From Atkinsonella hypoxylon (lineage: Eukaryota; Ascomycota; Sordariomycetes; Hypocreales; Clavicipitaceae): a DNA stretch of 64,000 nt. Shown piece by piece: positions 1-11,459 of this stretch. Numbering within the stretch: the stretch's first letter is position 1; every line of letters begins with the position of its first letter. Under the pieces are notes generated by a model. It did not search any database. It saw only the letters and a list, made by a program, of their open reading frames with translations, and was not told where the DNA came from. A program made the translations under genes and the position numbers. The stretch is taken from the NCBI GenBank assembly GCA_000729835.1, contig JFHB01000152.1:1-64000 (forward strand), in the 5' to 3' direction.

Positions 1-1098
1 GAATATAGTGCTATAGCAATATTAAATAAAGGTTTAAAAGAGGAAATTATTTAAGGCTATAGTTTTAATCTAAAGCTTAATAGAATTATAGAAGGTATTA
101 AGAACTTTTATAAAAAGTAAGCTTAGTAAAATTAACAATAAAGACTAAGGATTCTACTGTATAAATAGGCTCTATAAAACAATAGGCTTTTATACTATTA
201 TAATAGAAAAGGCCTATTTTAACTGTATATACCTATAAAGGTTGTAGAATCTATTCTTAAAATAGTCTATAATAATTAAAACTATTTTAGTGCCTATAAA
301 ATAGCAGTAGAATTATAGGCAGTTTACTTTCTATAGATATATAAGTAAATTTAAACCTATATTGCTTACTGCTATATCTATAAAGAAAATATAATTAACT
401 ACAGTAAACTATTAAAGGAATTAAGGTTATTAGAGTTAGTTTTAATGCTTTTCTATATAATTTCGCTTAATTTTATTATTAATATACCTAAAGTTAGCTT
501 AATAAACACTCTATAGTAAAAAGATAAATATAGCTTCTATAAGTTACTATATTTAGTAAATTATCTATTTAGTAAGTAAATAATCCTTATACTTAAGTAT
601 ATAATATATACAGTAGAAATTTAAGTAGAACTACTCTTATAAATACTATATTTATTAAACTAAAGCCTTCTTAAGTAGATTATAAGTAACTAAGATCTAA
701 AGTTTATTTCTAACGTTTAAAGAAGTATATTTACCTAAATTAAAAGTAAATTGCTTATAGCTATAGCTTACTACCTATAGATAGATAGAATAGCTAAATA
801 GAAGAATTAAATAGTTATTATTACTGTTTAATACTATATAGTTATAAATCTAAATACGCTATAAACTATAATACTTCTAGCACTATAGCACTAACTTAAT
901 AATATAGTAGTAGCTAGTATAGAGATTTCCTTTAATAAACTTATATATAGTTTCTAACTAGCTATTGTTATTAATTTAATCTAATTAGATAACGTTTCTA
1001 GCAATAGAATAGATATAAGCAATATAGCTATACTTTAGAAGCTATACTAATAAGAGGTAGAAACAGCTATTAGTATAGTAAATGCCTTAAGTAAGATT
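1..1098 (+). pseudogene. Gypsy-X (XL) integrase core, RIP-damaged fragment
   Basis: Degraded Gypsy integrase segment. Around 667-750 the translated frame resembles the family block 'IISDRDPKF..FWRSIFT', but the catalytic Asp reads Asn (AAC). Around 765-800 the block normally reading 'AYHPQTDGQSER' is recognisable, with the catalytic Glu codon now AAA (Lys). Around 1040-1080 a stretch matches the post-core motif rich in Glu-Ala-Ile-Ala-Asn-Ala seen in fungal Gypsy integrases. TAA and TAG interrupt the frame at Gln/Trp positions. E1 interrupts it after 1098, and the frame resumes at 8980. It cannot encode an active enzyme. The family assignment is from motifs I recognise; the original residues are inferred. 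Confidence 0.7.
1094..1098. repeat. Left target-site duplication of E1 (AGATT)
   Basis: AGATT directly precedes the E1 terminus and recurs at 8975-8979. XR has the uninterrupted version of this site near 31130-31145. Confidence 0.9.
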
Positions 1099-1800
1099 TA
1101 TTGAAAATAATAGGGATTACAGGACTAGATATCTAAGAGGGTAGTGGTCTCTTAGATTTAGCACCTGTAATTGCTCCTAGCAATTATCACGTAGTGGAAG
1201 CAGCAGCGGCCTAAATCAAGCTGTAGTGTATAGTATAGATCACGTAGAGGCAGTAGATAACTATAATAATAGTGGTATCTTATATTGAGAGCGCTGTAAC
1301 GAACAAGTTAGTGAGGGTAGGATCTTGAATCTTTCCAGCAGTCCCTTATAGACCCTCCGACTATATTAGCGGGCCGTGGTCGCTAGAAGGGGCTTGTAGG
1401 CTACTTTATAATTTCCGCAAAAAGATTTACTATATAAAAACAAAAAAATCGACTTACGGCTATACAAACGAGACGCCTACGTGCACAATTTAACAAATTC
1501 CACTAATAACAAGCAACCCTTATAAGCAACTCTATCTAACAATTATACTATTAGATAGCCCTAATTCTTAGCTTTTGAATGGTATACTTCTTGAATTTCT
1601 ACTATTGCTAGTTGTAGAGAAAATCGCAGTTAAAGTTGACTATAGGTTAGGCAACTTTGCCTTAGTCAAATCTAGATGTTTACATCTAGTAACAACGATA
1701 TCTCTACTAAAAATCAACGTAACAAGACCTAATAAGGGTCACGTAATAGAGCAACTAGTAGGCATAAAAATAGGCTATATAGAGTAGCTTATTTTTAACA
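1099..1800 (-). repeat. E1 3' LTR (702 bp)
   Basis: Near-identical to 8276-8974 apart from transitions and small indels. It holds two inverted repeats close to its outer end: CTAAGAG/CTCTTAG at 1133-1155, and AATTGCT/AGCAATT shortly after. A 70-codon open stretch (1575-1787, + strand) is antisense chance coding and is not counted as a gene. Confidence 0.93.
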
Positions 1801-1808
1801 CTCCCTCT
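1801..1808 (-). other. E1 polypurine tract
   Basis: CTCCCTCT on the + strand is AGAGGGAG on the element strand, touching the 3' LTR. This is the expected place for plus-strand priming. Confidence 0.75.
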
Positions 1809-2061
1809 AGAAATGTAAGAAGTAACTAGTTCTATAAGCAACTTAGCTCCTTTAAAGGATATCTAAGTTAGAATTAACTAACGAAATACAGTACTAATAA
1901 TAGGACTAAATAACATAACCAATAACATAACTAATTCCAGCAATTACTGGGTAGTTATAGTTGAATATAACTAGTTGTTGTTGATTGTTTTTGTTGTTAT
2001 CGATTTTTAACTGTTTTTCATTGCTTTTCGATTTTTCAAGTGTTTTTGTTGCTTTTATAAG

Positions 2062-5000
2062 CTAGCTAGAAAGCTCTAGTAACTTAATGAATTGTTAATG
2101 CTTTTAAATAGTAAGAGGCTTAGTTAGGCCATCTGCTAGCATCTAATTCGTATTAATATAACTAACCTTAGCTATACCTTTACGAATCTTTTCCCTAATG
2201 TAGTTAAACTTCAAAAGGGTGTGCTTAGTTCTACTATACAACGTTAGGTTGTAAGCAGTAACTATAGCGCCTTAATTATTACACCTAATAGGAATAGAAG
2301 GGGTTAAAGGTAGCTTTATCTCCTTAAAAAGGCTGTAGAGCTACTCTAATTCCCTAATAGCTTTAGATAATGCATTAGATTCTGCTTCTAATGTGGAAAG
2401 AGCAATAGTACTAGCTTTCTTCGATTTCCAGCTAATAGGTCCACCAGCTAGCTTATATAGATAAGTATAGATTGATTTAGAAGAGACTTTATCACCAGCA
2501 AAATCGCTATCGCAATAACCAAGGAGGGTCTTAAGTACTTCTTTACAACTAATAGAAGTATTAGAAGACTTTTTAGAGGAAGACCCTGCTAAAGAGTGTA
2601 GACTAGAACGCTTATAAACGATAGCAAAGCTTCTAGTACCACCTAAGTACTGAAGGAGGTGCTTAGAGGCGTTTAGATGCTCTATATAGGGCTTAGCTAG
2701 GAATGTTAATAGCTACTGAACAGAAAAAGCAATATTAGCCCTAGTTAGCAACATAAGGTACATTATAGTGCCTATTATACTCTAATAAAGCTTATAATCG
2801 GATTTTAAGAGAGGTTTTATAACTAGTTGCTTTAAGATTCCTGGCTGTATAGGGATAGAAGCTAGCTTAGCATCTAGCATTTTGAATCTTTCTAGGGCTT
2901 TAAGGATATATTGAGATTAGTGGATTTTAATAGACCTTTTAGACCTATTACGGGTGATTTACACACCTAGAAAGAACTCTACTGGTTCCCTATCTTCTAT
3001 TGGATAGGCTTAATTTAGTAGCTTTTTAAGCTTATTAATATATTGTAAATTAGGCCTAATTAGAAGACAGTTATCTACATAAGTAGCAATATATGTAGAT
3101 ATAGCTGGGTTATAAAAGACTGCTAGGTCTAATATAAGAGGTTTAAATCCATGCTTTTGAAGTAATTCTGTTAGAATTTACTGCTATTCTCTAGGACTTT
3201 GCTTTAGACTATAGAGGGATTTTTCTAGCTTAATTACTTGCTCTTTAGAGGGCTTGTAATTACAGCTTTTTAGTAGCTTAGCTACTGATAGCGTTGCTTC
3301 TGTAAATTCAACGAATCTATCTAGGATTTCCATATAAATAGCTTCCTTTAGCTTGCTATTTAAAAACGCTCCTATAAAGTCGATTTACTTAACTTCCTAG
3401 TTATTAAAAGCTGCAAGAGCTAATAATATACACTAGCTAGAAGGAATACTAGTTGCAGCAAAGGTCTCTAGATAGTCTTAACCTTCTATTTATATAAATC
3501 CCTTAGCAATAAGGCGGGCCTTATATTTAATAGGATTATTTTCTTTATCCTTTTTAAGCCTATAAATAAGCCTATTCTTTAGAACTCTTTAGCCCTTAGG
3601 TACTTAGTCTTTCCCTATAAATTTAAAGGTTCTAGCAGCTAATAGCTGCTTAAATTCGCTATAGGTAGCTTCTATCTAATGCTGCTTAGCAGAGCTTTTT
3701 AGGGCTTGCTTCTACGTGTTAGGAAGTTCATCCTTATTACTATTAGAAGTAATAGCTGCTTTAGTCCTTGCCTTAAAGCATAGATCCTTGATTAAGGAAA
3801 ATATGTCTCCATCTAAATCTATAGCATTAGCATTAATAGATTCAGCTTCAGCTTCTATAGGTTCTATATTAGCCTAAGGGGCTTCTATAGATATAGGGGC
3901 TTTAGGGGCCTCTACAGCTTCTATAGGGTTGCTTAGTAGAAGAGCTTAATCTACAGGCTCTAGTGGATGATTCGGCACATCTAGATGACTAGGATAAGGA
4001 TACTTAGGAGTATAATTATCTACTAATTGCTGGTTATTAATTTCTCTCTCTGAAGGATTATCCACTATAGAACCAATAGGAACCTTAGGGATGCCCTGTG
4101 AAATAGGACCTATTTCTTCTATAATTTTAACGAAGCTAGTCTTTATAACAGCTCGTTTAGAGGGAATGTATATTAGATATACATTAGAACCTAGCGTAGC
4201 TAAAAGTCTACTAGGAATAGTTCTTTTAGCTAGCTTCTGCAACCTAGATCGTTATTCTAAAGGAATTAGAACTTCGCAATAGGAGCCTATAGCCCTTATT
4301 TTAGTAAAATTAGGCTTATAGGTCTTAGAAGGCTCTAAATCAGCTAGATATAGCTGTTTAGGACTTAGTGGTTTAGTACTATTCGCAGTAGTATTAACTA
4401 AATCCACTATAGCAGGAAGAATATAAGACTATAGATACAGAGGTAATTGTAACTACTGTAGGGTAGCACGTAAACGGTCTAGAAGTACCCTTATAGCTCT
4501 CTCTATTAGCCTATTCTGTTTGTAAATATAGGGGCAAGAGGTGCTAAAGCAAATACCCTTAGAAGATAGCTAAGCTTGCAACTTAGTATTAATTTCTATA
4601 CTACTATTAAAGTAAAGGTGTTTAGGGTAGCAGTTATACTGGTTTTTTAATTCCTTAAAGAAGCTTCTAATACAGCTATAAAGAGTAGAACCCTCTTTAT
4701 TAGCTAGATTAAAAGACTACTTATACCGTAATTTTCTATTAATTAGAAAAAGAACTAGAGGCCTCTTATTGTGTAGTATAGGCTCTATTTTAACGGTATC
4801 TCCCTCTATAATATCTAAACATCTAGGGGGGTTAGGAATAGCATGCTTGCTAGGTCTTCTAACAGCTTTAGCTTAATTGCAAGCTAGGTAGTTAAAATCC
4901 TTTTCCTTAATTTTCGAAAAATTAGGGATTTCTTTAGTAATAGAAGCAGTCTTCTTTAGTAAAGGGAGTCCTATATGCCCTAATCTAACATGCTAAGTAG

Positions 5001-7314
5001 CAGCTAATTCTAGGAGCTTCTTATAGGAAGAAGAAGCTATAGAGTTACTAGAATTATCATTAGAGCTAGCTTCCTGTTGCTCCCTATCTTGCTAGATCTC
5101 TTAAGAACTACGGGCCTCGTTTAAGGGATCTAGACGGCTATTTCCTCTAATATCCAGCAACTCAGGATTTAGACCTTCTAAATCCCTATTATTAGAAGGA
5201 ATCTAACTAGGAGCCCGTTTAGGAACTAGGGCTAATGGCTCTATAACATCGTTATTGGTATTATCTTCTTCTTTAAAATCAGATAATTCCTCGATATAGC
5301 TATATTCCTCAGGATTAAAACTAGGCTATTAAGGGATTTAAACCTCTATAGGATAACTAGCATTATAACCGCTATTATAACTATTGCTAGTAAATCCTAT
5401 ATAAGAGAGATTTACGTGGTTTTTACACACTCTAGAGGTCTCTTGCCCCTTAAGCTGTAAGAAGAAACTATGCTTTTTGGGATTTAGAAGCCTACAGCAG
5501 CTTCTATTAGCTAGAAATAGCTGATTTCTAAGGAGAGTGCCCCTTATTAAATAGTGCTTTAGACTACTTATTAGGTTGGTATCTAAACCTAGGCAATACA
5601 GAGCATCCTTTAGAGCTAAAGGCCTGTATTTAGCTGGATTTATACTAACTAGTACCTAGAATACAGCAGTTCCCTGTCCTTTAGGATAAATAGGACCTCC
5701 TCCAGTAGCAATAGGCGCAGTTTTACCCTTTTTTATAGGCTTAAAAGTCCTAAAAAATGCCTTATTGTTAACTATATAACAGGTAGAACCTGTATTGTAT
5801 AGTAAGGAGTTTTTAATTATTCCATTAGAATAGTTAAAAGAAGGGGTATTATTACTAGTAGTACTAGTATTACTAGTAGTGGATTCTGTATCTAAATCGT
5901 AAGAATTATTACTACTAGAACTGCTAGATTCACTATTGGAATCTATAGTATCCTAGTTGCTAGTAGATAGGTTATAGCAACCTATAGCAAAAGCAGCTTC
6001 TCTATCCTTATTCCTAGAATTTTTGTTACTTCTTCTTTAGCCCCTCTACTTCTTCTTATTCTTAGAGGCTTTATCTTAATCTTTTTCTTTAGAGGCATTA
6101 GAATTGTTAGAATTAGAATTAGAATTCTTCTTCTGATTAGGAGGATTCTTTCCTTAATTAGCCTTATTATTAGAACTATTAGAATTAGAAGCTTTATAAC
6201 TAAGAGCCTTAGATATAGAGGAGCTTTTATCTCTTTATTCTTCTAATAAGTTAGCTATAAGGAACTGTAAATTCAGCATTTTTACAGATAGACCTTATGC
6301 TCTAGCAGCTCTAATAGAATATTGCTGCCTTTTAGCCTAGCTAGAGAAGGTCTTCTTTAAAGCATTAATATAATAATTTACCTAGTTAATAGGATTAATA
6401 GCTACACTATAGAGCTGTAATCTAGCTAGTAAATTATTAAATTCAGCATTAAAGGCCTCTAAAGATCCTTTATAGTTCGAAAACGATAAGTTGTAATAAC
6501 TAGTATATAGCGTACTACATTGTATTTTAGCACTCTGCAAATATTGCCTAACTAGAACGTTATAGGCATCTATAGGGGACTTATGCCAGCTTATAGCAGC
6601 TTAAGGTCTAGATTAGCAACTATCTCTTATAATTATAAGGATAATAGCTTGCTCTAAATCTACTAAAGTACTAGCTATACTAGAATTATCAATAAATTAA
6701 GGGAATCCTAGTGCCCTAAATTAAATAGTTAAAGCTTACTTCTACTGTTCAAAATTTTTAGGGCCTTTTAGCTTAGCAGCCTCTAGAATTAAGTGGACCT
6801 TCTTATTTAGCTCTTTTATAGTGCCTTCATTAAAAGCAGGCAGAAAAGTAGCACTATTAGAACTAGAAGGTTTAGGGGCTTCAAAAGAGACTTTAGAAGC
6901 TCTTTTAGAAGTAACAGAATCTACTACCTTAGAGGGAGACCCTATTAAGAGATTACCTATAGATATAATTATAGTATCTAATTTACTTAGTAAATTAGCT
7001 ATATTACCTTTATTTTAGCTTTGTTTTGCTTCACTATACCTAATAAATCTATTTAGGGTCTCTTGTTGCTTATCTATTTAAGCTTTTAGATTAGCTTGTA
7101 CATTATAGACTTGCACTACTCTTTTAGAAGCTAATCTAGCTTCTTTTAGAGCCTTCTCAGCTGTATAATCTTCTTTATTAGAAGAGGAATCTACTAGCTA
7201 AGGGGGGGACCTTACTAGACTAAGAAAGCTAGTAGCAGCTGTAGCTAGTGTACTAGAACCACTACTCTGTTTAGGGCTTGTGCTCTTTCCCTTGCCTATT
7301 CCTTTTAGTGCTAT
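2062..7314 (-). pseudogene. E1 Copia gag-pol polyprotein pseudogene
   Basis: Single Gag-Pol frame, read right to left. Alignment with E2 puts the start at 7314, where ATG has become ATA. Gag spans roughly the first 400 codons and shows a Lys/Arg-rich tail rather than a clear CCHC knuckle. Protease follows near 5790, where the LLYxTGST motif reads Asn instead of Asp. Then come the integrase zinc motif (His-x3-His near 5000) and DDE core, the acidic linker near 3800-3950, reverse transcriptase (AFLN block near 3370 and YVDN instead of YVDD near 3080), and RNase H (SDFAG block near 2490). Dozens of TAA/TAG codons lie at Gln or Trp positions, the RIP signature. The exact stop codon is uncertain; 2062 is the first stop after the conserved C-terminus. 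Confidence 0.85.
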
Positions 7315-8258
7315 TTTAAGGGTTTAAAAAGTAGCTAATTTAACGCTCTTTTATAGCTAATTATAGCTAAATTACAGTGGAAATAGTAGTAAATAACAGT
7401 AATAACTTCTACTAGATATCAATAGATTGCTCTATTATAGGCCTAGAAGTGCCCTATATCTTTAGAAATTATACTAAGATTTTTCTCTAATTTCTTTTGT
7501 AATAGGTATAATAGGCTCTAAGGCTGCGTTGTATCGCAATCTATATGCGCATACAATTTGTATAGCAGACTAGATTAATAAGCGGTCGCAAGAGGCATAA
7601 AACATAGTTCTAGCTATTTTTAGCTAAAAAATTCAGGAGATTCTTCTCCAATTAGGTTCCAATAAATCAGTGGAGACCTAAGCATAGCTAATTTAGGGAT
7701 ATCTAGCTAATTCCTACTTTAAAATCCTAACTAGTGGGATTACTACATAAATTAATTCTGCAACTAAAAACACAGGAATATCTGCAACAAGAGCTATTAG
7801 GCGTGCACTACAAATTGTAGTATAGCTACTAACAGAGGTACACAGGGTGCACAATATACAAGATAACAGCACAACAACAAGCAATGCAGTGCAGCGCTAA
7901 GCTTATTTCTTAATAGAAATAATTAATTAGGCAGTGCTTAATAAAACGATTCGCAGTACGAATATAATGTATATAGATGTATATATTTTAATGTTACACG
8001 ACGATAGAACCTAGCTATTAAGAATAGCTTTAAAAGTGTATATACACTAGGTGCATAGAACTAGTGCAGGAGGCACAGGGTGGGCAGAATGAAAACACTA
8101 GTATAGTGGCTAGCGATGTGTGTGCAGTAGGTATTAATAGCTTCCAGCAAGCTACTAATAGCAGCGATAGCTGCTAGCGCAGGTCTCAATATAGCTTCTA
8201 GTGGGTAATACAGTACACAATAGTAGATTTTCAGCGGGCTAACAGCTTGCAGATAGGT
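7315..8258 (-). other. E1 untranslated leader
   Basis: Long leader between primer site and gag. It is conserved in all five copies and less RIP-damaged than the coding region, with several GC-richer patches and short inverted repeats (for example the GGAGA/TCTCC pair near 7637-7650). I see no coding motif in it. A packaging or dimerisation role is only a guess from its position. Confidence 0.6.
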
Positions 8259-8275
8259 CTTCCAGGCTTATAACC
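8259..8275 (-). other. E1 primer-binding site, internal initiator tRNA-Met type
   Basis: On the element strand it reads GGTTATAAGCC directly after the 5' LTR. This matches the complement of the initiator tRNA-Met anticodon arm (GGTTATGAGCCC) with one RIP-type G-to-A change. Half-tRNA priming of this kind is known for Drosophila copia. Confidence 0.7.
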
Positions 8276-8974
8276 TATTGAAAATAATAGGGATTACAGG
8301 ACTAGATATCTAAGAGGGTAGTGGTCTCTTAGATTTAGCACCTATAATTGCTCCTAGCAATTATCACGTAGTGGAAGCAGCAGCGGCCTAAATTAAGCTG
8401 TAGTGTATAGTATAGATCACGTAGAGGCAGTAGATAACTATAATAATAGTGGTATCTTATATTAAGAGCGCTGTAACGAACAAGTTAGTGAGGGTAGGAT
8501 CTTAAATCTTTCTAGTCCCTTATAGACCCTCTAACTATATTAGCGAGCTGTAGTTGCTAGAAGGGGCTTATAGGCCACTTTATAATTTCTGCAAAAAGAT
8601 TTACTATATAAAAACAAAAAAATCAACTTATAGCTATATAAACGAGATGCCTATATGCACAATTTAACAAATTCCACTAATAACAAGCAACCCTTATAAG
8701 CAACTCTATCCAACAATTATACTATTAGATAGCCCTAATTCTTAGCTTTTAAATGGTATACTTCTTGAATTTCTACCATTGCTAGTTGTAGAGAAAATCG
8801 CAGTTAAAGTTGACTATAGGTTAGGCAACTTTGCCTTAGTTAAATCTAGATGTTTACATCTAGTAACAACGATATCTCTACCAAAAATCAACGTAACAAG
8901 ACCTAATGAGGGTCACGTGATAGAGCAACTAGTAGGCATAAAAATAGGCTATACAGGGTAGCTTATTTTTAACA
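8276..8974 (-). repeat. E1 5' LTR (699 bp)
   Basis: Pairs with 1099-1800. On the + strand it starts TATTGAAAATAATAGGG and ends CTTATTTTTAACA, followed by the AGATT duplication. Confidence 0.93.
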
Positions 8975-8979
8975 AGATT
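8975..8979. repeat. Right target-site duplication of E1 (AGATT)
   Basis: Matches 1094-1098. The XL frame resumes directly after it. Confidence 0.9.
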
Positions 8980-9576
8980 AAATATAACGCCTAGTATAAG
9001 TCTATTAACATTAAAGTAAAGAATATAGTCTACCTATAATTACACTAAGGATATATACTTCTAGGAAAGCTAAAAAAGAAATAGTCTCCTTAATAGATAG
9101 AGCTATATAAGGTTCTTATAAAAGTAAGCTTATTGTTATTTTACCTAAATTTCCTACTAGATTTATATATACACTTAGTAGTATTAGTAGCTTACCTTTA
9201 GAAGCTAAGATAGAGTAAGGACCCTTTTAACTAGAAAAAGCAACTACTACTACTAATTGCAATAGAAAGGTTTAGTATAGAGAACTATTAGGAAATTAAG
9301 TAAATTTATACCTATTAAATTTAACGTTTCTACAGTAAGTTAAGTAAGCTATATTTAGAATTCCTTATACAATAGAAAGAGTTCTCTACTAAAGACAACT
9401 AATAGATTGCTAAAGATAAGCTTAAAGTTAACGCTTTTAAAATTATAAATAAATATCTATAGAAGCACTCTATAAATTAAGAAGAAGAGTATTAGTGTTA
9501 TTAAAAAAGTAATATAGCCTACTAAAAAGCTCTAAATTAGCTAGTAGAAGCTTACTACTAACTCTTTTCTTTATAA
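8980..9576 (+). pseudogene. Gypsy-X (XL) integrase C-terminus / end of pol
   Basis: Continues the integrase frame broken by E1. Residues near 8985-9180 resemble the conserved segment 'KVGDKVYLRLH.GY..PG' and 'VGPFKVLERVG.LAY.L.LP' of fungal Gypsy integrases. A charged C-terminal segment (9230-9480) may be a degraded chromodomain-like tail, which is less certain. The conserved frame ends at about 9574-9576 (TAA), although that stop could itself be a mutated Gln codon. The same end is seen in XR at 30539. Confidence 0.6.
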
Positions 9577-10102
9577 GTTTTAATTTCCTTTATTATATAA
9601 TAGATTATTTAAATCCCTTAGTATATCTTTCTTTATTTCTTTATTTATTATTATTAGAACTATTAAAATTAATCTATATTATAGAATTATAGGAGGTTAG
9701 AAAGAAAATACCTATAAATCTATATACTATTGTTTTAACCTACTTTTCCTATAAATTTACCTTTACTTTTATAAATTTTTACGCTTTTTACTATATAACC
9801 TTTTCTTTATATCTTTATATATTATAAAATCTTTATAAATTTATTAATACTATTATAGCTGCTGCTTTTTTTATTCTTTTAGGCTATTATTTAGCTACTT
9901 CTAATAGTTAAACACTAAAATACTACACTAAGAGTAATAAACTACCTATAGAGTAAATTTCTATAGCCTATAGAACTAGCTAGCCTCTATAGAGCTACTT
10001 CTAGTCTCTTCTATCCCTTCTGCAGAAAATCTACTACTATTATCTTTTTCTTTTAGTAGTTTAGAATTATTAATTCTAGTAAACCTAAATAGCTTATTCT
10101 AA
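9577..10102 (+). other. Gypsy-X (XL) spacer between pol and post-pol frame
   Basis: About 525 bp, very AT-rich, with no protein motif recognised. Two overlapping frames stay free of TGA here, so the N-terminus of the following frame could start earlier than annotated. Confidence 0.4.
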
Positions 10103-11032
10103 GAAGGGAATAACAATAGTAACTACACTTAAGCTATAATACTACTACTATTTAAACCTAAAGAAGAATATATTACTTCTAATATATATATTAATTATAA
10201 TAATAGTTTTAATACTAAAAGTAAAGGTTTTAAGTTTAAGGAGTAAGAATATAACTATAAAGGTAATATAGTAGCTATAAAGCTAAATAATATTAAAACT
10301 TATCTTATATTACTTAATTTCTACTGCTTATATAGCACTTTTAGTAGGCCTAAAAGTGCTAAAAGCACCCTAAAAGTTAATAAGTTTATCTTTAGCACTA
10401 TTCTTATAGAAATTAAAGATAATATTATTATTACTAATATAAGGCCTATTACAGAAGACTATAGTTAGTATTGCTACACTAATAGAGCTAAAGAAAAGGT
10501 ATAGAATATAGAAAATGCTATTTACACTTATACTTATAAATTTACCCTTAAAGGCAGTATAATAAATAAAACTAGCATTAAGGTCTCTAAAGATAATATA
10601 TATTACTTACTCTAGTAGAATATAGTAATATATATCTTTAGAATTTATAATAACTATAAAGTAAAGCGCTAGAACTAGTAATATAAAAGTAAGAATACTA
10701 AGGCATCTATAAGTAACGCTAAAGTAGCTAAAAGAGGTAAGATATAGGTAAAAGCAGCAGCTACTATATACTACAGTAGCAATATAGTAAAAAGAGGTAA
10801 AGAAACTTTTACTATAGATTTATTTACTAATTTACTGTTATAGGTAGTGTTACTTACTATTTACTTCTTTAATAAATTTAGTAGAATTAATAGCACTATT
10901 GTAGGTGCTTTAGCTAGTATTAGCTGTATAGACTTACTCTTTATTCTATTAGCTAAGGTATAATTCTAGAGCTAGTCTAATAGTCTCCTTTAGAAGAAGT
11001 ATAAATCTAACGCTAAAGAAATAATTAAAGCC
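10103..11032 (+). pseudogene. Gypsy-X (XL) post-pol frame (ORF3), N-terminal part
   Basis: Unrecognised frame in the same sense as pol, split by G1 and XR into 10103-11032, 19127-19808 and 37566-37618. The joined length is 1,665 bp (555 codons), exactly the joined length in XR. Over this part I count in-frame TAA/TAG in about one codon in twenty, as expected if Gln codons became stops; no TGA was seen. The first 200 codons are mixed; a hydrophobic run (codons about 235-275, 10805-10960) could be buried or membrane-associated. No RNase, integrase, envelope or capsid motif was recognised. The start codon is unknown, and 10103 is a conservative left limit. Confidence 0.45.
11028..11032. repeat. 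Left target-site duplication of G1 (AAGCC)
   Basis: AAGCC recurs at 19122-19126. The empty site is present in XR near 29085-29095, where the flanks are joined directly. Confidence 0.92.
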
Positions 11033-11355
11033 TATTATGGACTTAAGCCTTAGGCTCAGGTCTTTCAGTAGAGGGAGGACAGCAGGAGAGAGACAGAGAT
11101 CTATATAGGTAAAGGGATAGAAGTAAGCTGCATTTATTTAGGGGTTAGCTAAACTTCGCTAGGCTCTAGAGAGAGAACCTTAGCTATAGAGTATATACTA
11201 AAAGGGGCTCCTAAGGGGATAGACCTACCCCTAAATATATAGTATAGAAGTATAGAGAGGCTTCTAGTTCCTTCTCTTTTCTCTCTTTTCTCCCTATAAT
11301 TATAGTTTTTATTATAGACGCTAGTTAGCAGTAGCTTCTAGGCTAGTCTATTATA
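11033..11355 (+). repeat. G1 5' LTR (323 bp)
   Basis: Matches 18799-19121, differing mostly by transitions. It contains a pyrimidine-rich stretch near 11265-11295. Confidence 0.92.
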
Positions 11356-11459
11356 TACTATAATTATCCTATAAATAGAACACTAGCAAGAATAATATTG
11401 TTTAGTTATAGTAATAAGGGCCTAGCTAGCTAGCTTAAGCACCCTTTTAACCTCTATAG
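11356..11459 (+). other. G1 leader with unassigned primer site
   Basis: The 15-20 bases after the LTR (TACTATAATTATCC) should hold the primer-binding site, but I could not match them to a tRNA 3' end, probably because of RIP. Confidence 0.35.

Larger units (their letters stand above)
1099..8974 (-). mobile_element. Copia-E copy E1, full-length LTR retrotransposon
   Basis: Complete 7,876-bp Ty1/Copia element on the minus strand, inserted in XL. It has LTRs of 702 and 699 bp, a primer-binding site next to the 5' LTR, a leader of about 940 bp, one gag-pol frame, and a purine tract next to the 3' LTR. The order protease, integrase, reverse transcriptase, RNase H is the one that separates Copia from Gypsy. 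Flanking AGATT duplications prove a single insertion. The element termini read TGTTA...CAATA, best explained as RIP-damaged TGTTG...CAACA. Confidence 0.93.

Noticed and set aside
1575..1787. Conserved open frame of 60-70 codons antisense in Copia LTRs (also 8779-8961, 20653-20835, 27761-27943, 47411-47593, 62402-62584)
   Set aside because: It recurs only because the LTR recurs. The frame lies antisense to the element, is disrupted in E3, has no recognised motif, and simply contains few Gln/Trp codons that RIP could turn into stops.
6821..7018. Small + strand frames of 62-66 codons beginning MPSLKAGRK or MPLLKVGRK (also 22586-22774, 40505-40696, 49359-49559, 57628-57828)
   Set aside because: Antisense to gag in every copy. 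They track the gag sequence and show no independent conservation.
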